Below are positions 1 to 12,605 of a stretch of 64,000 nucleotides of DNA, piece by piece. The stretch's first letter is position 1; each line of letters begins with the position of its first letter. A program made the position numbers and the translations under genes. Location: assembly GCA_963514095.1 (NCBI GenBank), contig OY741285.1, positions 14,435,320 to 14,499,319 on the forward strand. The letters are read 5' to 3'. The stretch is from Eutrigla gurnardus (Eukaryota > Chordata > Actinopteri > Perciformes > Triglidae). The notes under the pieces were generated by a model. It worked only from the letters and a program-made list of their open reading frames with translations. It did not search any database and was not told where the DNA came from.

Positions 1-3000
1 CTTGTAGTGTTTGTGTTGTTTGCTGTGAGACGCTTTAGGTTGCTGACTTTCACACAGCGATGCATCAGTGACCAAACAAATAGCAGATTATTGTAGATTT
101 GTTTATTTGTGCAATCTCTTCTTCACTCTCCATGCACTCTAATGTGGCTGAATTTTGTTCAGACAAAATTCACGATTAAGCCTGCCTGGTGACTCGCCTC
201 CGTATTCAAGAAGTCGTCGCAGACCGCCCGTTAGTTTGGGTACTATTTTTTTTAAAGCATCTGTAGCCATCTTGGTTTTTAGTCATCTTGGATATTCTAT
301 GATGTATCGATGATATATCTTAGTTACATATTAGATAAGTTCATGCATTATATCAGAAGAGAAGAAAAAAACATTCAAACTTAATTGTAACAAACACTTT
401 TATCTGTTTTTGTCAAATTAGTTCAGATCAGTTTTGATCATTTTGGAAAACAATAACATTCGATTGAAAGTTAATAGAAAATGTAATATAATCGTTGCTC
501 ATCATTACAAAGACTGACAGAAACAAAGCCTTTTTTTTAGGTAACAACACGACTCCTCTTCCTCATCCTCTTCACAAACATCCTGTCAAAACATCTAACA
601 ACATCTGCATTTCTCTTTGTCCAGTGATTTTATTTTTCCTTCCATCTTGTTTCTTCAGTGCTTTTCATCGTCGGCATATTCTCAAATAACTTCAGGGTTC
701 TTCATTCAGCAGAATCAAACAGAATATCTACAGAGGGAGAGATAGACAGCGATAAGAGAACCCAGCAAACACAGTAAACAGAACCAACTCCAGCTCTGGT
801 TTTGTTCTTCTGGCCGCCGAGTCGAGTGTTTTCATATCAGCGCTGCTTCATGTTCCGCTCTGTTTCCTGCTGAGAGATTCCCAAAGAAAACTTCACTGTC
901 ACGTCTTTTCACTCTGCGCATCTCGTTTGTCTGGACTCCGGCTGGGTTTGATGCTGCAAAGTTTTCATAAGAAAATCAGGATGAATAGACTGCAACTTAA
1001 TGAATTTGAATGCGCTCCCTTAGAATATTAGATTAGAAACCATGAGACGGTTTGTTTGCCAGAGTCGGAACGTGAGGATGAGATCCGCTGCCTGCGGGAG
1101 ATTGTGGCGGTGTGGCGGTGTGTGAACAGGGAGTTATTCAGAGCTTACGCAGCATTACACAGCTTATGTTCTCAGCCCGGAGAACGCAGGGAGATAAAGC
1201 AACAGATAGACCAGGAGGACACAGTCCTGCTGCGACGCCAGCATTGATTTCCTTTAGTCAAAAGTCAGAAGTGATATCAGAAGTTAGTCTGAGCTGAAAA
1301 GGTGACGGAGCTTCAATAAAGCGTCGGGCACAGAAGGTCACGCTAAGTCAACGTGGTACCGGAGGGACGAGTCGGCCGTCGGAAAGCTGCTGACAAATGA
1401 GGATGAAACATTGAGTTTTTTTGTACACGGCGAAGGTTGTTATCGAGCACATTTCACTTTTATTGAAAACATCCACAGAGGACAAATATTGACTCATGTT
1501 TTCCAGGTAGAAGTGAAGGTTATCACAGTGAAACCCTCTGAAATCTAAATAAATGAAATGGATGTTCATCTTGCTCAAATAAATACCTCAACAGATAAAC
1601 CCGTGAATAACTTCAGCATCGAGTCTTGAATTGAACCAAAGTCATACGAGGCCGATGAGTCCGGCGGTATATGACACCAGCTGTGGACGGACAGACACGC
1701 TCACGAGCAATCACTCACACAGGAGCAGATTAGAGTGGGGATCATGCTGCAGACCAGGAAGTGAGAACCCAGGAGACAGATGTAGGTCCGGTGCCAACGC
1801 CATGACATCATCGTGAGCTATGATCAATAAATCTCCACGTCGGAGCAAACGATGAAGGTGAGAGATTCCTGGCAGAAAAACAAATAGTTTATTTATCAAC
1901 ACTACAATAATAATTACAATGAAAAACCCTAGACGTCCTCCAGTTCTTTGTGTGCTTCCATCATGAACTCATCTTCTTCTCCCGCGGTAATGGATCAGAG
2001 ATGTTGATTTCACCACGGCAACGATTCAGGTTTCTGACCTCAATGAATAAAACATGAAACCCCAAACTACGGTTCTTCTTCGAAGCCTCTTCAGTTCGAC
2101 CTCACTCATGTTTGTGTGTTTTTCCATCGTTGGGATTTATGACTTTGGTTCTTTAACGTTTCCCGAGCGTCTTCGCCGTGTGAATAAACCGCGGCGAAGT
2201 AACTCCCCCCCGAGCGGAGAGCGCGATCACCATCAGTTCATGTGTCTGCCGCCGGCGCCCCGCCGAGGTAATGCGTCTTAATACCATTTAATAAATGTAT
2301 TGGGCAGATATCTGGAGACCACATTAGAGTGAAATTGCTCCAATTTAACATGGTTATCCCGTCCCCGCTGTTTATCATGTGCATACTGAAGCCAGATTCA
2401 TTGATCACCATTAGCTCAGATTAATGGTGCGTTCTGAGACGGCCGAGGGGACGTGAACCGATGAACTCATGAGCATTTACATGCGTTCTTCCTCATGGAA
2501 AAATAACAGAAACTTGCGATAAGTTCGAATGAAAACTTTCGAATGCGGTCTGAGTGTTCAGAAAGTTGCTGTTCGAGGAGTTCAAACCTGTAAATGACAG
2601 GAAACAGACAGTAAACCAGTAACAACCATGAATTAGTGAATCAGAGTTTCATATCGTAATAATAGGTGTAAACTATGGATTTATTAGCAATTCTAAGTGC
2701 CTGCAGCTGCTTTGATTTCAGCGTCGGCAGGTCGCCCTCCGACGCGGCTCCGTGTCTAAAAGGCCTCGTCCTGTGAACGTCCTGTCTGCGGCCGCCACCG
2801 GACTTTAAATCAAACGTGACGGAGCGGCACAGTTTATTAACACGATGACTTATGGAACGTAATCGGTTGACGAGGAATACTTTACGGCGCCGACCTTTAA
2901 TTGAAGGTGACGCTTTACGAGCCGTCGGTTATCAGTTCAAAAACAAGCGTGCAGCTAAAGATCACACAGGGAGTGAATCATGATGTGTGTTTCTAGAGAG

Positions 3001-3397
3001 GAGGTGATTGGCTGATGGAGGGGGGGGGGTGGGGGGGGTGCTTTGCATGCCACATCTGCTGTGTGATAAAGCCACAATCAGCCGTCGGCGACCACGGCGG
3101 TAAATCTGTCAGACTTGCAGCCAGAAGACGGATGTTTGCTCCGCAGATCCACCTTCACGCGTTGCTCGTGTTGCTGATGGGTCCGGCAACTCAGGGAGAC
3201 ATCAACCAAGCAACTTGTTCTGGTTGCTCGTTGTTCTGGTTGCTTGTTGTTCTGGTTGCTTGTTAAACCAGGGCTGGCTGGCTTATCTCATTACAGGAGA
3301 GCTGTGGTGATGATGAGTCGTCGTAGCAACAGATGTTAAAAACTCAGCTGAAATCGCAGCATTTTCCATAAATATCACACAAGACCTTTATGAGATG
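1..3397. other. Non-coding stretch, no gene seen
   Basis: No ORF here has splice sites, codon bias or family resemblance that supports a gene. It contains a short G-rich run near 3020-3040 and a 15-bp tandem repeat (three units of a GTTCTGGTTGCTTGT type) at about 3216-3264. The part around 2281-2430 is AT-balanced, non-repetitive and rich in ATTA-like homeodomain-type words, so it could be a conserved non-coding element. That last point is only an impression from composition. Confidence 0.6.
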
Positions 3398-4586
3398 TAT
3401 GGAGCTAGAACAGTCTCATAATTCATAAATGCACACAGAAATTCATAAATGCACAAAAAAGATTTACAAATGTATTTGGGGATTTGTATATACATGTGAC
3501 TCAAAACACAAATACATTTTCAATGCACACACAAATATGTTTCATTTCATATGTAAGTAAAAAATATTCACATATAAAAAACAAGATTCATAAACATATT
3601 TCCAATGCACACACAAATCTAAAAAAAAATCACAAATACATGAATGTTAAAGTATTTGCAATCTTCATCAAATACGCATTTGGGGCTTGTTACATTCATA
3701 TATGAACTGTTGGACCTGTATTTACAAAGTGCTTTTAATTTGTAAACCTCCCTGCATTTGTGTGTGAAACTTTTGAGACTCCCCTGACGTGACTCTGATC
3801 CACAAATGCGTTTTTTCTAAGAGGAGGTTGTCTGTAGCCAATCAGATGTCTCCCTCCTTTACAGCCAATCACGTGAGTGTCTCCCCCAAAAGTCTAAAAC
3901 ACAACTCCGCCCGCACCGGTTCATCTTCCCCAGAATGAGGGAATAAATTACTTCCATAAAATGCTTCTTTATAAAAGAAAAATAGATATTTATATAACTG
4001 TACACCTAATCTATACAGCATAAAGACAGGGAGCACAGGAAGAAGGGAAATTATCTCCAGAAATAAGGTCGATTCTGGCTCTAGCACCCATATCCCTCCA
4101 ACGCAACGCACTCACGTGATTGGCTGTAAAGGAGGGAGACATCTGATTGGCTACAGACAACCTCCTCTTAGAAAAAACGCATTTGTGGATCAGAGTCACG
4201 TCAGGGGAGTCTCAAAAGTTTCACACACAAATGCAGGGAGGTTTACAAATTAAAAGCACTTTGTAAATACAGGTCCAACAGTTCATATATGAATGTAACA
4301 AGCCCCAAATGCGTATTTGATGAAGATTGCAAATACTTTAACATTCATGTATTTGTGATTTTTAGATTAGTGTGTGCATTGGAAATATGTTTATGAATCT
4401 TGTTTTTTATATGTGAATATTTTTTACTTACATATGAAATGAAACATATATGTGTGTGCATTGAAAATGTATTTGTGTTTTGAGTCACATGTATATACAA
4501 ATCCCCAAATACATTTGTAAATCTTTTTTGTGCATTTATGAATTTCTGTGTGCATTTATGAATTATGAGACTGTTCTAGCTCCATA
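3398..4586. mobile_element. Foldback DNA element with about 480-bp inverted arms
   Basis: The left arm (3398-3879) is almost the exact reverse complement of the right arm (4109-4586). A unique 229-bp loop (3880-4108) separates them. The outer ends read TATGGAGCTAGAACAG and its complement. The 6-bp word GAGATG flanks both sides (3392-3397 and 4587-4592). If the outer TA on each side is instead counted as the target duplication, the element would be Tc1/mariner-like. The loop holds no ORF of note, so the element is non-autonomous. Near-identity of the arms suggests recent insertion or arm correction. The superfamily is not resolved from sequence alone. Confidence 0.85.
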
Positions 4587-4592
4587 GAGATG

Positions 4593-6235
4593 AGTGAGTT
4601 ATCAATATTTGACATATCTTGGTAAATATTACAGTGAATGGGTCAATAAATACATTCTAATATGAATAACAATTTACAGACTGGGTCGATTTAAAGCAAG
4701 GTTAATTCCTCTTTACAGTAATTTGCTTCATGTAAACAATCAGGCAGCAAACTTTTAAAAAATAAACCCTCCTGGCTACTTTTCTCCCCCTGGTGGCTGT
4801 TGTAGGAAACCCTGTTCATCACGGTGGACGATACCATATCACAGCATCACGTTTTGAAGCTATTTATTTATAATTCTTATAATCGTCCTCCCTCCTTCGT
4901 ACTTTCCTTGCACATCTTTAGCGTTTTTTTAGTGGGTGGCTCGTGTTCAAGGGAGCGTGAAGGTCGGTTGTGTGTGATGGATTGTGATGGGCCGGTCTGG
5001 ACCAGGACCGGTCTGGACCAGGGCCGGTTTTGGACCATGGCCGGCCTGGACCAGGACTGGCCTGGACCAGGGGTGGTCTGGACCAGGGGTGGTCTGGACC
5101 AGGACCAGTACAACCCTGCCAGCAAACGCTGGAAGCACCTGCAAGCATTTCGGAGGTCGAGGCTGAAGCGAGAGAACAAACTGAATAATTTCTAAAAGGA
5201 TCCGCACATTTAATGTGGCGTGACAGGAAATAACATTTTGATGTCTGAATCAAAAGGACTTATTATCTGTACGGTGGCCATTTAAGGACAAACAACAGTT
5301 AATGACCAACATTGCACTTTAGTCGATGTATGTATGTTTATTTTTCAATTTTTTCCTGAGAAGAAGTTATTTTGGCTTTTTTTAAGGATGAGATGAGCGG
5401 CAAAGATAGTCAGGAGAGAGGGAAGAAGAGAGGGAGGCAGAGCGATAGAGAGGAGGAGGAGGAGGAGGAGCAGGTGAATCTTTGTCATCTGTCCAACACA
5501 CCGAGGTGCTAAGTGGTCGGCTGGCAGAAAGCCTGAAACTCAGCGACAACAACACTCCCACACCGTCACGGCGACGGAGAATCATCTCACTGATGGATCC
5601 GTCTTTGCACCGGAGCGACGACTCTTTGTCATTTCATTTAATCTCGTTCCTCTTTTAAAAAGTCTGGATCTAAAAACAACATTTATTTGCGTGCCTTTTC
5701 TCATGCTGCTTTCACACGGCGATCGTCACGGTGACTAGCTACGAGTCACTTCTGTGGACGCCGCCTCACACTCCTTCAATGAATCAATGCTGAAGCCTCA
5801 ACCAATCATATGTCTTAGTTTCACCCTTAAACAAGCCGTTCATGGTGCTGTTCGATGACATCGCAACAGAGCAAAACCCCTTTCATGGCTCCTCCATTTC
5901 AGCTGCACAATGCATTGTGGGACATCTACACGTCTAAATGAGTCGACGCTGCTCTGTTATTTTCCCATAATGCGGCGTCCTGATCGCCTGGAGTCGCTAG
6001 CATCATTTTCGCCTTTGAAGTGTGTTGAAGTCCAGTTCGGTCGGGAGCCGCTCTGCGCCGTTGCTCGGTGACATACCGGCTGCAATGCATGATGGGATTT
6101 GCTGCTGATGCCGCCGCCGCACTCAGCAGCTGCTCGCTGCACAGAGGCGGCGTGGAAGGAGCTAATAAAAATGTTTATTAAACAATTCTCTGTGGCACCA
6201 GGAGCAATTCATCTCCCTCTGCCTCCACCTGCCAA

Positions 6236-6269
<34 letters not shown>

Positions 6270-8023
6270 TGAGTCATCTCTGCTGCATTTAAAGCAGCTT
6301 TCTCAGAGGAGACTCTGGGTAAATAAACAGATCCAACATGTCCGCTATAAACACAAAGAAGTCAGGACGCCGGATCTCATTTTGAAATTGGGGGGGGGGG
6401 GGGGGGGGCTGTTTGGTCAGTCGGTGTGTTAGAAGTGGCACTTAATTATACAGGTATTATAAGCAAGTGGGTATCAACAGTAAAATGAATAATAATAATA
6501 CATCAGGTCAACACTGTAAAACAGACTGAAAGATTTATGAATACCATTAAAAAAAAACATTAGAATACTATGGTGTCGTAATCATGAAAGCAAATGTGGA
6601 ACTATTGTATATTTTAAGAGTGTGTTATTTCTAACTTGACAACATACACATTTCACAGGACCGCTTTGTATTTCCTTTTCAAATTCAGCGGTCGTTTCGT
6701 CCAGAAGAAGCGGCCGTCGCGGTCTACGTCGCCCAGACCGAGACGTCCAGGTCTACAGAAGATTTCCTGTTTGTGTTGCCTTTCTTGCTCCGATCGCCTA
6801 GCAACCAGCTGCAGTTGACAATCGGTCAGATTCTTTGAATCAAGAAAAATAACTTATTTTTGTCTGGTTTCTGGGCTTTGGAAGGATTCCGTCACTGAAT
6901 GCCAATACAGTATTTTGGACCCAAGCTGTAGCCTAGCAAGCGAATGCCATCCAAACAGGTCTCCATGCTGATTCACGGTCTAAATGTTCCTGTTTTAAAT
7001 CCTGTTTGTTTTTTTAGTCTATAACAGTGTCATAGTTCATATTAATATAATAATAATATATTATTCATATAAAGGAGGTTTCACACTGAATTGTAGCACC
7101 GTCTCCGCTGTCAGTTTTTAATGCAAATTATGTGGTGTTCTGGTCATGTGACTTTCAAATGATCAGCAGGAAGTAAAACCTCACACGATCAATGATTTGG
7201 TTTGCTTGATTGATCCCCTGATGGTTTTGTGGTTAAAGTGTATCTGCTGTTGGTTGATTAAAGCTCTGATTGGCTCATCAGTCACTGAGTTTGCGGCGTT
7301 GTTGGTTAGTTAGTCCATCAGCATCGCTCGTTAAATAGCCGCTCGGCGAGTTTATGACTCGGCATCCAACCCATAAAGAACAAACCCGCCTGTCTGTCTG
7401 CCTGTCGCCGTCGACCCTCCCAAGAATAAATGAATGAAGCTCCCCACATGTTCTTCATGCGGTCCAGACTTTTACATTTTATTCATGAAGTGGAGCGTCG
7501 GCCCCGCTCAGCGTCAGACGACTCCCTCAGCGCTGTTGTGACCTTCTGTTTGAAAAGCTACGATCCCCGCGGTTTGTTAAATGAGATAATCTGTCTGCCA
7601 ACATTTCAACTTTCCCCCGCTAACATGCCTGAAGAGTGCCGTCAGCCATGTTTCACAGTCTCCCAGAGAAACCTGCCTGTCTCACCGCTGCAGGTCTCTG
7701 GTACCTCGCTGATCTGCAGGTGTGGAAGGTGCAAGCATGTGTGCTCAGTACCGTTAAGGGCAGCCGTCCATGTTGTTCCGAGATCTATAGACAGACGAGG
7801 AACTCTGGCTTGGTTGGGTTTTCCTGAATTTCTCCATCAGCTGTTTAAACTAAACACACTTTGCTTGATGTGTCGACTCACTGAGCTTCACATCTGGATG
7901 ATGTTCTCCATCTACTTTCACTTCATAAAGCAGACAGGCGACACTAATCAGCTCCTCTGATGGATCAAAACTGAAGGCATTTACTTAAACTGTCAATTTG
8001 TAATCATTCTCAAAACGTCTCTT
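4593..8023. other. Non-coding stretch with simple repeats
   Basis: No supported gene. It includes a purine-rich GGA run (about 5440-5470), a (CA)n tract (about 6237-6267), a 19-bp G run (6390-6408) and an AT-rich palindromic patch near 7040-7075. The segment about 6690-6830 resembles about 34310-34475 (shared words around GGTCTACAGA and CGCCTAGCAACC), so it belongs to a diverged dispersed repeat. A 176-codon open frame at 7430-7960 has no recognisable domain, and I treat it as chance. Confidence 0.55.
4994..5106. repeat. Minisatellite, seven 16-bp GC-rich units
   Basis: Seven head-to-tail units of the form GGTCTGGACCAGGACC, with mostly transition differences. Each unit contains a self-complementary core (GGTCTGGACC type). 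The array stays open in several frames on both strands, which explains the spurious overlapping ORFs seen there. Confidence 0.9.
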
Positions 8024-8600
8024 AAACTGTCATTCTCTCTGCTGGCCATCAGGGGGCGACTCCTCTCTGATTGTATAGAAGTCTATGAGAAAATGGTCCT
8101 ACTTCTCTCTTGATGTATTATCTCAGTAAACATGAGTTTATGTTCTCAATCTCTAGTTTCAAGTCTTCTTCAATCAAGCATGATGTTCATTTAGTACATT
8201 ATGGTCCATTTAGAGTCCAACAGACCAGAAAGCAGGGGATGCTTTAGGGGCGGGGCTACCTGCTGATTGACAGGTCGATACGACGCTACCAATGCAGTTA
8301 GCTACTAAGATGACTTTAACACTTAGCTGTAAACTTGACCAATTGAATTATGAAGCTAACTTTGTTAGCAGCTTCACACCAGAATCCAGATGGATCCAGA
8401 TCCAGTAAGGTTGCCGCTCTGCCGCTTGTGTTCATCAGATTCACCCGTTGCTCCTCCACAGTCCAAATATGGTCACTTCCTTTCACTGGTTGCAAAAATC
8501 CAAAATGGCAACGTCCAAAATGCCGAGCTCGAGCTTTCAAAACTGTAGTCCACAAACCAACGGGGGACATCACCATGACAATGTCCACTTCTTACACACA
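8024..8600 (+). repeat. Interspersed repeat family, copy A
   Basis: Co-linear with 30195-30723 (reverse orientation) and, for its first about 180 bp, with 18724-18910. Shared landmarks are the CTGGCCA(C/T)CAGGGGGCGA block, the TAGAAGTCTATGAGAAAATG block, a GGGGCGGGGCTACCTGCTGATTGACAGG block and a segment ending in GATCCAGATCCAGTAAG. No coding capacity is seen. I infer a non-autonomous teleost dispersed repeat and did not identify its class or ends. Confidence 0.75.
8046..8059 (+). promoter_or_regulatory. CTCF-like motif in repeat copy A
   Basis: The sequence TGGCCATCAGGGGGCGA here differs by one base from the classic vertebrate CTCF core (TGGCCACCAGGGGGCG). It lies at the start of the interspersed repeat. 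Binding is not shown by sequence. Confidence 0.4.
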
Positions 8601-10830
8601 GTCTATGCTTGTAGCCCAGAATTCCATCAACTCAGTCAATTCAATGTATTAACTTTGTTGAGGAGCCAGCGTGTTGTGGCCATTAGAGGAACTGCAGTTT
8701 ATATAACTACGACTGATGTACTGCTTCTTCTAAACTGAATACCAGCTGATAATTATACGGAGACCTCACATTCCCTCTGCAGAGAAATGAAGCACAAGCA
8801 GCTCAATTGATCTCAGGAGATTTATTTTTCTGTGTCTGATGGAGGACTCTGTCAGCAGCCATGAATCTTCCAATAGGGGCCTCCTAAATCTGCCTCCCCC
8901 CTCTCTCCCCTCAGCCTCCCGTCCCGTCCTGGGTGAGTGCCTCGGCAGGCCGCCTGATTGATGGGTGTAATGGGCTGTCTATGGACACAGCAGCCCGCCA
9001 GACTCTCCCTGCTAGTCTGACCTGCTTAGAGAGCTGACTGGCACATAGACCTGAGACTAGAGGAGAAACAACAGACCTGAGACCAGAGGAGAAACAACAG
9101 ACCTGAGACTAGAGGAGAAACAACAGACCTGAGACTAGAGGAGAAACAACAGACCTGAGACTGGAGGAGAAATAACAGACCTGAGACTAGAGGAGAAATA
9201 ACAGACCTGAGACTAGAGGAGAAAGACCGGACCTGAGACTAGAGGAGAAAGACCGGACCTGAGACTAGAGGAGAAATACACATGCACTCACCTGTATACG
9301 TGCACTCACCTGTCCACATGCATGAGGGCAGATAAACCTAAATCCCCTAAATCCCTCTTGGCTTCTCACATGGGACACGAACAGAGGTCTCCTGGTGTGA
9401 AAGTCCTGTGTTTGATCGCCACTCCTGCCCTACCTAGACTTTATACTTAAAAAAAACCAACCTTTTTACCTTTAATTTTTTTTTTAACAAAACTGCTTTT
9501 AACTTGTAACCCTTTGAGATCTTGAGATGAAAAAGGGCACTATAAATAAAATGTAATATCATTTTTATACTACATTGGTGCTGTGAACATCTCATAATGA
9601 TATGGATGGTTTTGGAGTCGGAGCGTCTCACGCGGACCTTAAGGGACCTCGGTGCGTCGGCATCAGATGCCGATAGCGTTTTTTAAAAGTAAAGCAGCAT
9701 TTCCAGAAAAAAGAAAATGCCCACTTTAAAATGCTCCATGCAGCGCCGCTATGGGATGAAAGTTCTTCTATTCTCCCGACGGTTCATATGCAAAATTGTT
9801 GTTGTTGTTTAATTATGTGTTTCTGCATCCGTGGCTCGGCCTCTGTGCTTCGACGATTATTTCCTGTCAGTTTTGACCACGGAAGTAGAGAATCCACCGA
9901 GCGCGGCTCCACAGGCTGGTTGTTGGTGTTCTGGCCTGCTTCTCTCTGTCTGCTTTCCCTGCTTTTTTGTTTTAATCCCTTCCCGTCTCATTTGGGTCTC
10001 TGCGTTTGGCAGCCAACAAACAGATCGATGAAGAGCCTCAGGTTTTTTAAAAAGATAAGAATGTTTTGTAGTAGACCGAAATGGCTTTGAGGTTTTTAGA
10101 AGGGCGGCCTTGCATTGTTTTTTTATTGATCATGTTTTTTTTTTTTAAATGCACGCCCAGCGGCAAGTTATGGATGCGGCCATGGCCATGGGGACGTCTT
10201 TGAGGGAGTGAGAGAAATTAGATATTAACAACCTATCATCGTCTTCATTACAGTGAACTCCTCTTAACCCTCGAGGCCTCTGGGATCATGATGGTGTTCA
10301 GCCTCTCCGTTTCACAGCTCCAGCTAATCAGCCGTTCATTTGAAACGGACCTTTTTTCTTCCTCAATGACTAAAGAAAGCTTAGTTATGTGAATGTTTAA
10401 ACTCGAGTTACAGCTAAAAATGACCCTCGCCTGCACTGAAGTCAACTTCTCCATTGATCCACGTGTTCAGTCGATTCTAAATGTGCATATTTTATTCCCC
10501 CACGCTGCCGATAGACGTGGCCAGAGGCGGTTTGTTTTCAGGTTGTTTGTCTATTAGACACGTTATCTCAGGGGCACCTCGATGGACTTTCTTCAAATTT
10601 GGCACAGCTATCTAGCCAGACTCAAGGATGAAACTATGCACCGACTGATCAGAACTGGCTGGTTTCCAGCCGATCAGCCATTTCAGGTCACCAGCCATCA
10701 CATTAAAAGCTTGCAATTTGTCTGCAACTCCCAAATAAACTGTGGACGAAAAAGCTTAAAACTTCTGGACTAACTAAGTATGGTATCTAGTTGGGAGACA
10801 AGAGAAAAGCCTTCATGTAGAAATATGATT
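8601..10830. other. Non-coding stretch
   Basis: No supported gene. It holds the 26-bp minisatellite described separately. The part about 8800-8960 is non-repetitive and could be a conserved non-coding segment, but I cannot test this. T-rich and A-rich patches occur near 9450-9490 and 10115-10145. Confidence 0.55.
9048..9280. repeat. Minisatellite, about nine 26-bp units
   Basis: Tandem copies of a 26-bp unit (ACCTGAGACTAGAGGAGAAA plus CAACAG) run head to tail. Two unit variants, ending in AACAAC/AATAAC and in AGACCGG, are clustered, which indicates local unit spread. Confidence 0.9.

Positions 10831-10915
<85 letters not shown>
10831..10915. repeat. (GATA)n microsatellite
   Basis: About 21 uninterrupted GATA units. 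It abuts the outer end of the left arm of the inverted-repeat element that follows. Confidence 0.95.
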
Positions 10916-11603
10916 CACACAAAGAAACCCTCAACCAGAACCTGATCACTTCACTCCTAATAAGTGGCTCTTGTCACAAAAACACACTTTATTATTACCG
11001 CTACGTGTCTTGATTATTTTATACATTTCCTTTATCTTAACATGTGGTCACATGACCCGACACGGCCCTTCCTGCCAGACGCTCTGAGTCACAGTATATA
11101 CAGTATACGCTAATCTCTTCAGGGGCCGCCATTCATCTCTCACACACCTAAGCCACGCCCCCAACCTGCCAAGAGCTCCACAGGATGCCGAGGCCTGGAC
11201 GATTTGTGATCCCACGATTCTCTTGTGATCTTTCAATGAATTCGCTGCTTCCGTCTCCGTACTCGAGCCCAGCCTATCTGGTCTTGGCTCTGTCCCGGTC
11301 TCATAGTGGTCAGAAACATAATTTCCCAACTGATTACAGACCTTCTCCTACAGATTCCTCCTCTAAAAGTCAACACGTGTGGTGTTAGCTTGTCTCTCCT
11401 CAATTATAGTTTCTCTTCCACTTTTAAACCCAATTTGGCTGGTGAAAATACCACCTTCACATCTCTATTCGCTTCCTTTCCCTTCACAGTTCGTCCTCTT
11501 TGCTAACTTCTATCAGTCTCCAACATTCACACGCGTCTCACATCTCCACCTCTGTGCCCGGCCATCGTCCCGCTCTAAAGGGCAGCAGCAGGGTTTTTTT
11601 ATT

Positions 11604-11662
<59 letters not shown>

Positions 11663-11957
11663 AGACAGAAATAGCAGCTTACCGGTGCTTTTATCTGTAG
11701 AGAGAACCGAGACCTTATCGAGCATCGGTGACGCTGCAGACCAAAGTCTAGCAGAGGACAATGGACGTGTGAGGCTCAGATACTGTGACTCAGAGCGTCT
11801 GGCAGGAAGGGCCGTGTCGGGTCAAGAGAAAGGAAATGTATAAAATATCCAAGACATGTAGCGGTAATAATAAAGTGTGTTTTTGTGACGAGAGCCACTT
11901 ATTAGGAGTGCAGTGATCAGGTTCTGGTTGAAGGTTTCTCTGTGCATTTGTGTGACA
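10915..11957. mobile_element. Inverted-repeat element, about 180-bp imperfect arms
   Basis: The left arm (about 10915-11098) and right arm (about 11780-11957) are imperfect inverted copies. They share, in opposite orientation, the blocks TCAACCAGAACCTGATCACT, CTAATAAGTGGCTCT, CACTTTATTATTACCGCTAC and CCTTCCTGCCAGACGCTCTG. The left arm has a small insertion (about 11038-11055). The interior is unique apart from a (GT)n tract at 11607-11659. It could be a long-TIR DNA element or a local inverted duplication. I could not fix a target duplication because the left end adjoins the GATA tract. Confidence 0.65.
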
Positions 11958-12398
11958 GGAAGTGAGGTAGCATGACTCACAGATCCATAAACGAGGCTCC
12001 AGCAGACATCTGCACATCCAGGCTGAGATTCGTCCCCGGAGCCGTGAGCCTCAGTGGTTTCAGCGCTCTGAGGATCGATGCTGTTAGCTCGTTAGCTCGT
12101 TACTGGGACTCCCTGCCTTTTATGGGCTGTGTTGTTTGTGTTGGCGGCTTCACACTGAACTCGACATGGGAGCCGACAACACACTCGTTAAGGGACCCGC
12201 AGACTGAAGCTGCTCCGTGTTCAGGGAACTCCCGTCGCATCCTATTACACTTCAGGTCAATGTAATCAGCTGATGCAAGTCTCACTTGTGACTCTGGATA
12301 AACGGCTGAACACACATTATCTGCATATCTTTATAATGTATATCACAATATAGCATTTCTTCAACAACTTTTTTAGTTGTTATTCTTGTATGTGATGT

Positions 12399-12605
12399 GG
12401 GCTGCACGGTGGTGTAGTCACAGTGAGAGGGTCCCAGGTTCCATTCCCGGTTTGGGTTCCTTCTGTTTGCATGTTCTGCGATAGACTGGTTACCTGTCCA
12501 GGGTGAACCCCTGGACAGGTAACCAGTCTATCGGAGCCGGATAGACATTGGGTGAACCCAGCCCCCCCCGCGATCCTGAATACAGGATAAAGCAGTAGAC
12601 GATGG
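12399..12605 (+). mobile_element. tRNA-derived SINE, rearranged
   Basis: The 5' part (GGGCTGCACGGTGGTGTAG) and the B-box-like GGTTCCATTCC (12439-12449) are typical of the common teleost tRNA-type SINE. The 3' part (CAGCCCCCCCGCGATCCTGAA and a GATGGATGG tail) matches the tail module shared by many fish SINEs. The middle is shortened and contains a perfect 24-bp inverted repeat with a 5-base loop (12480-12532), which is not normal for this family. Probably dead. Confidence 0.75.

Noticed and set aside
4877..5253. Overlapping Pro/Trp/Ser-rich open frames on both strands near 5 kb
   Set aside because: They are explained by the 16-bp minisatellite at 4994-5106 remaining open in several frames.
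7430..7960. 176-codon open frame on the + strand
   Set aside because: No recognisable domain, no codon bias and no splice or promoter context. Length is within chance for 64 kb of DNA.
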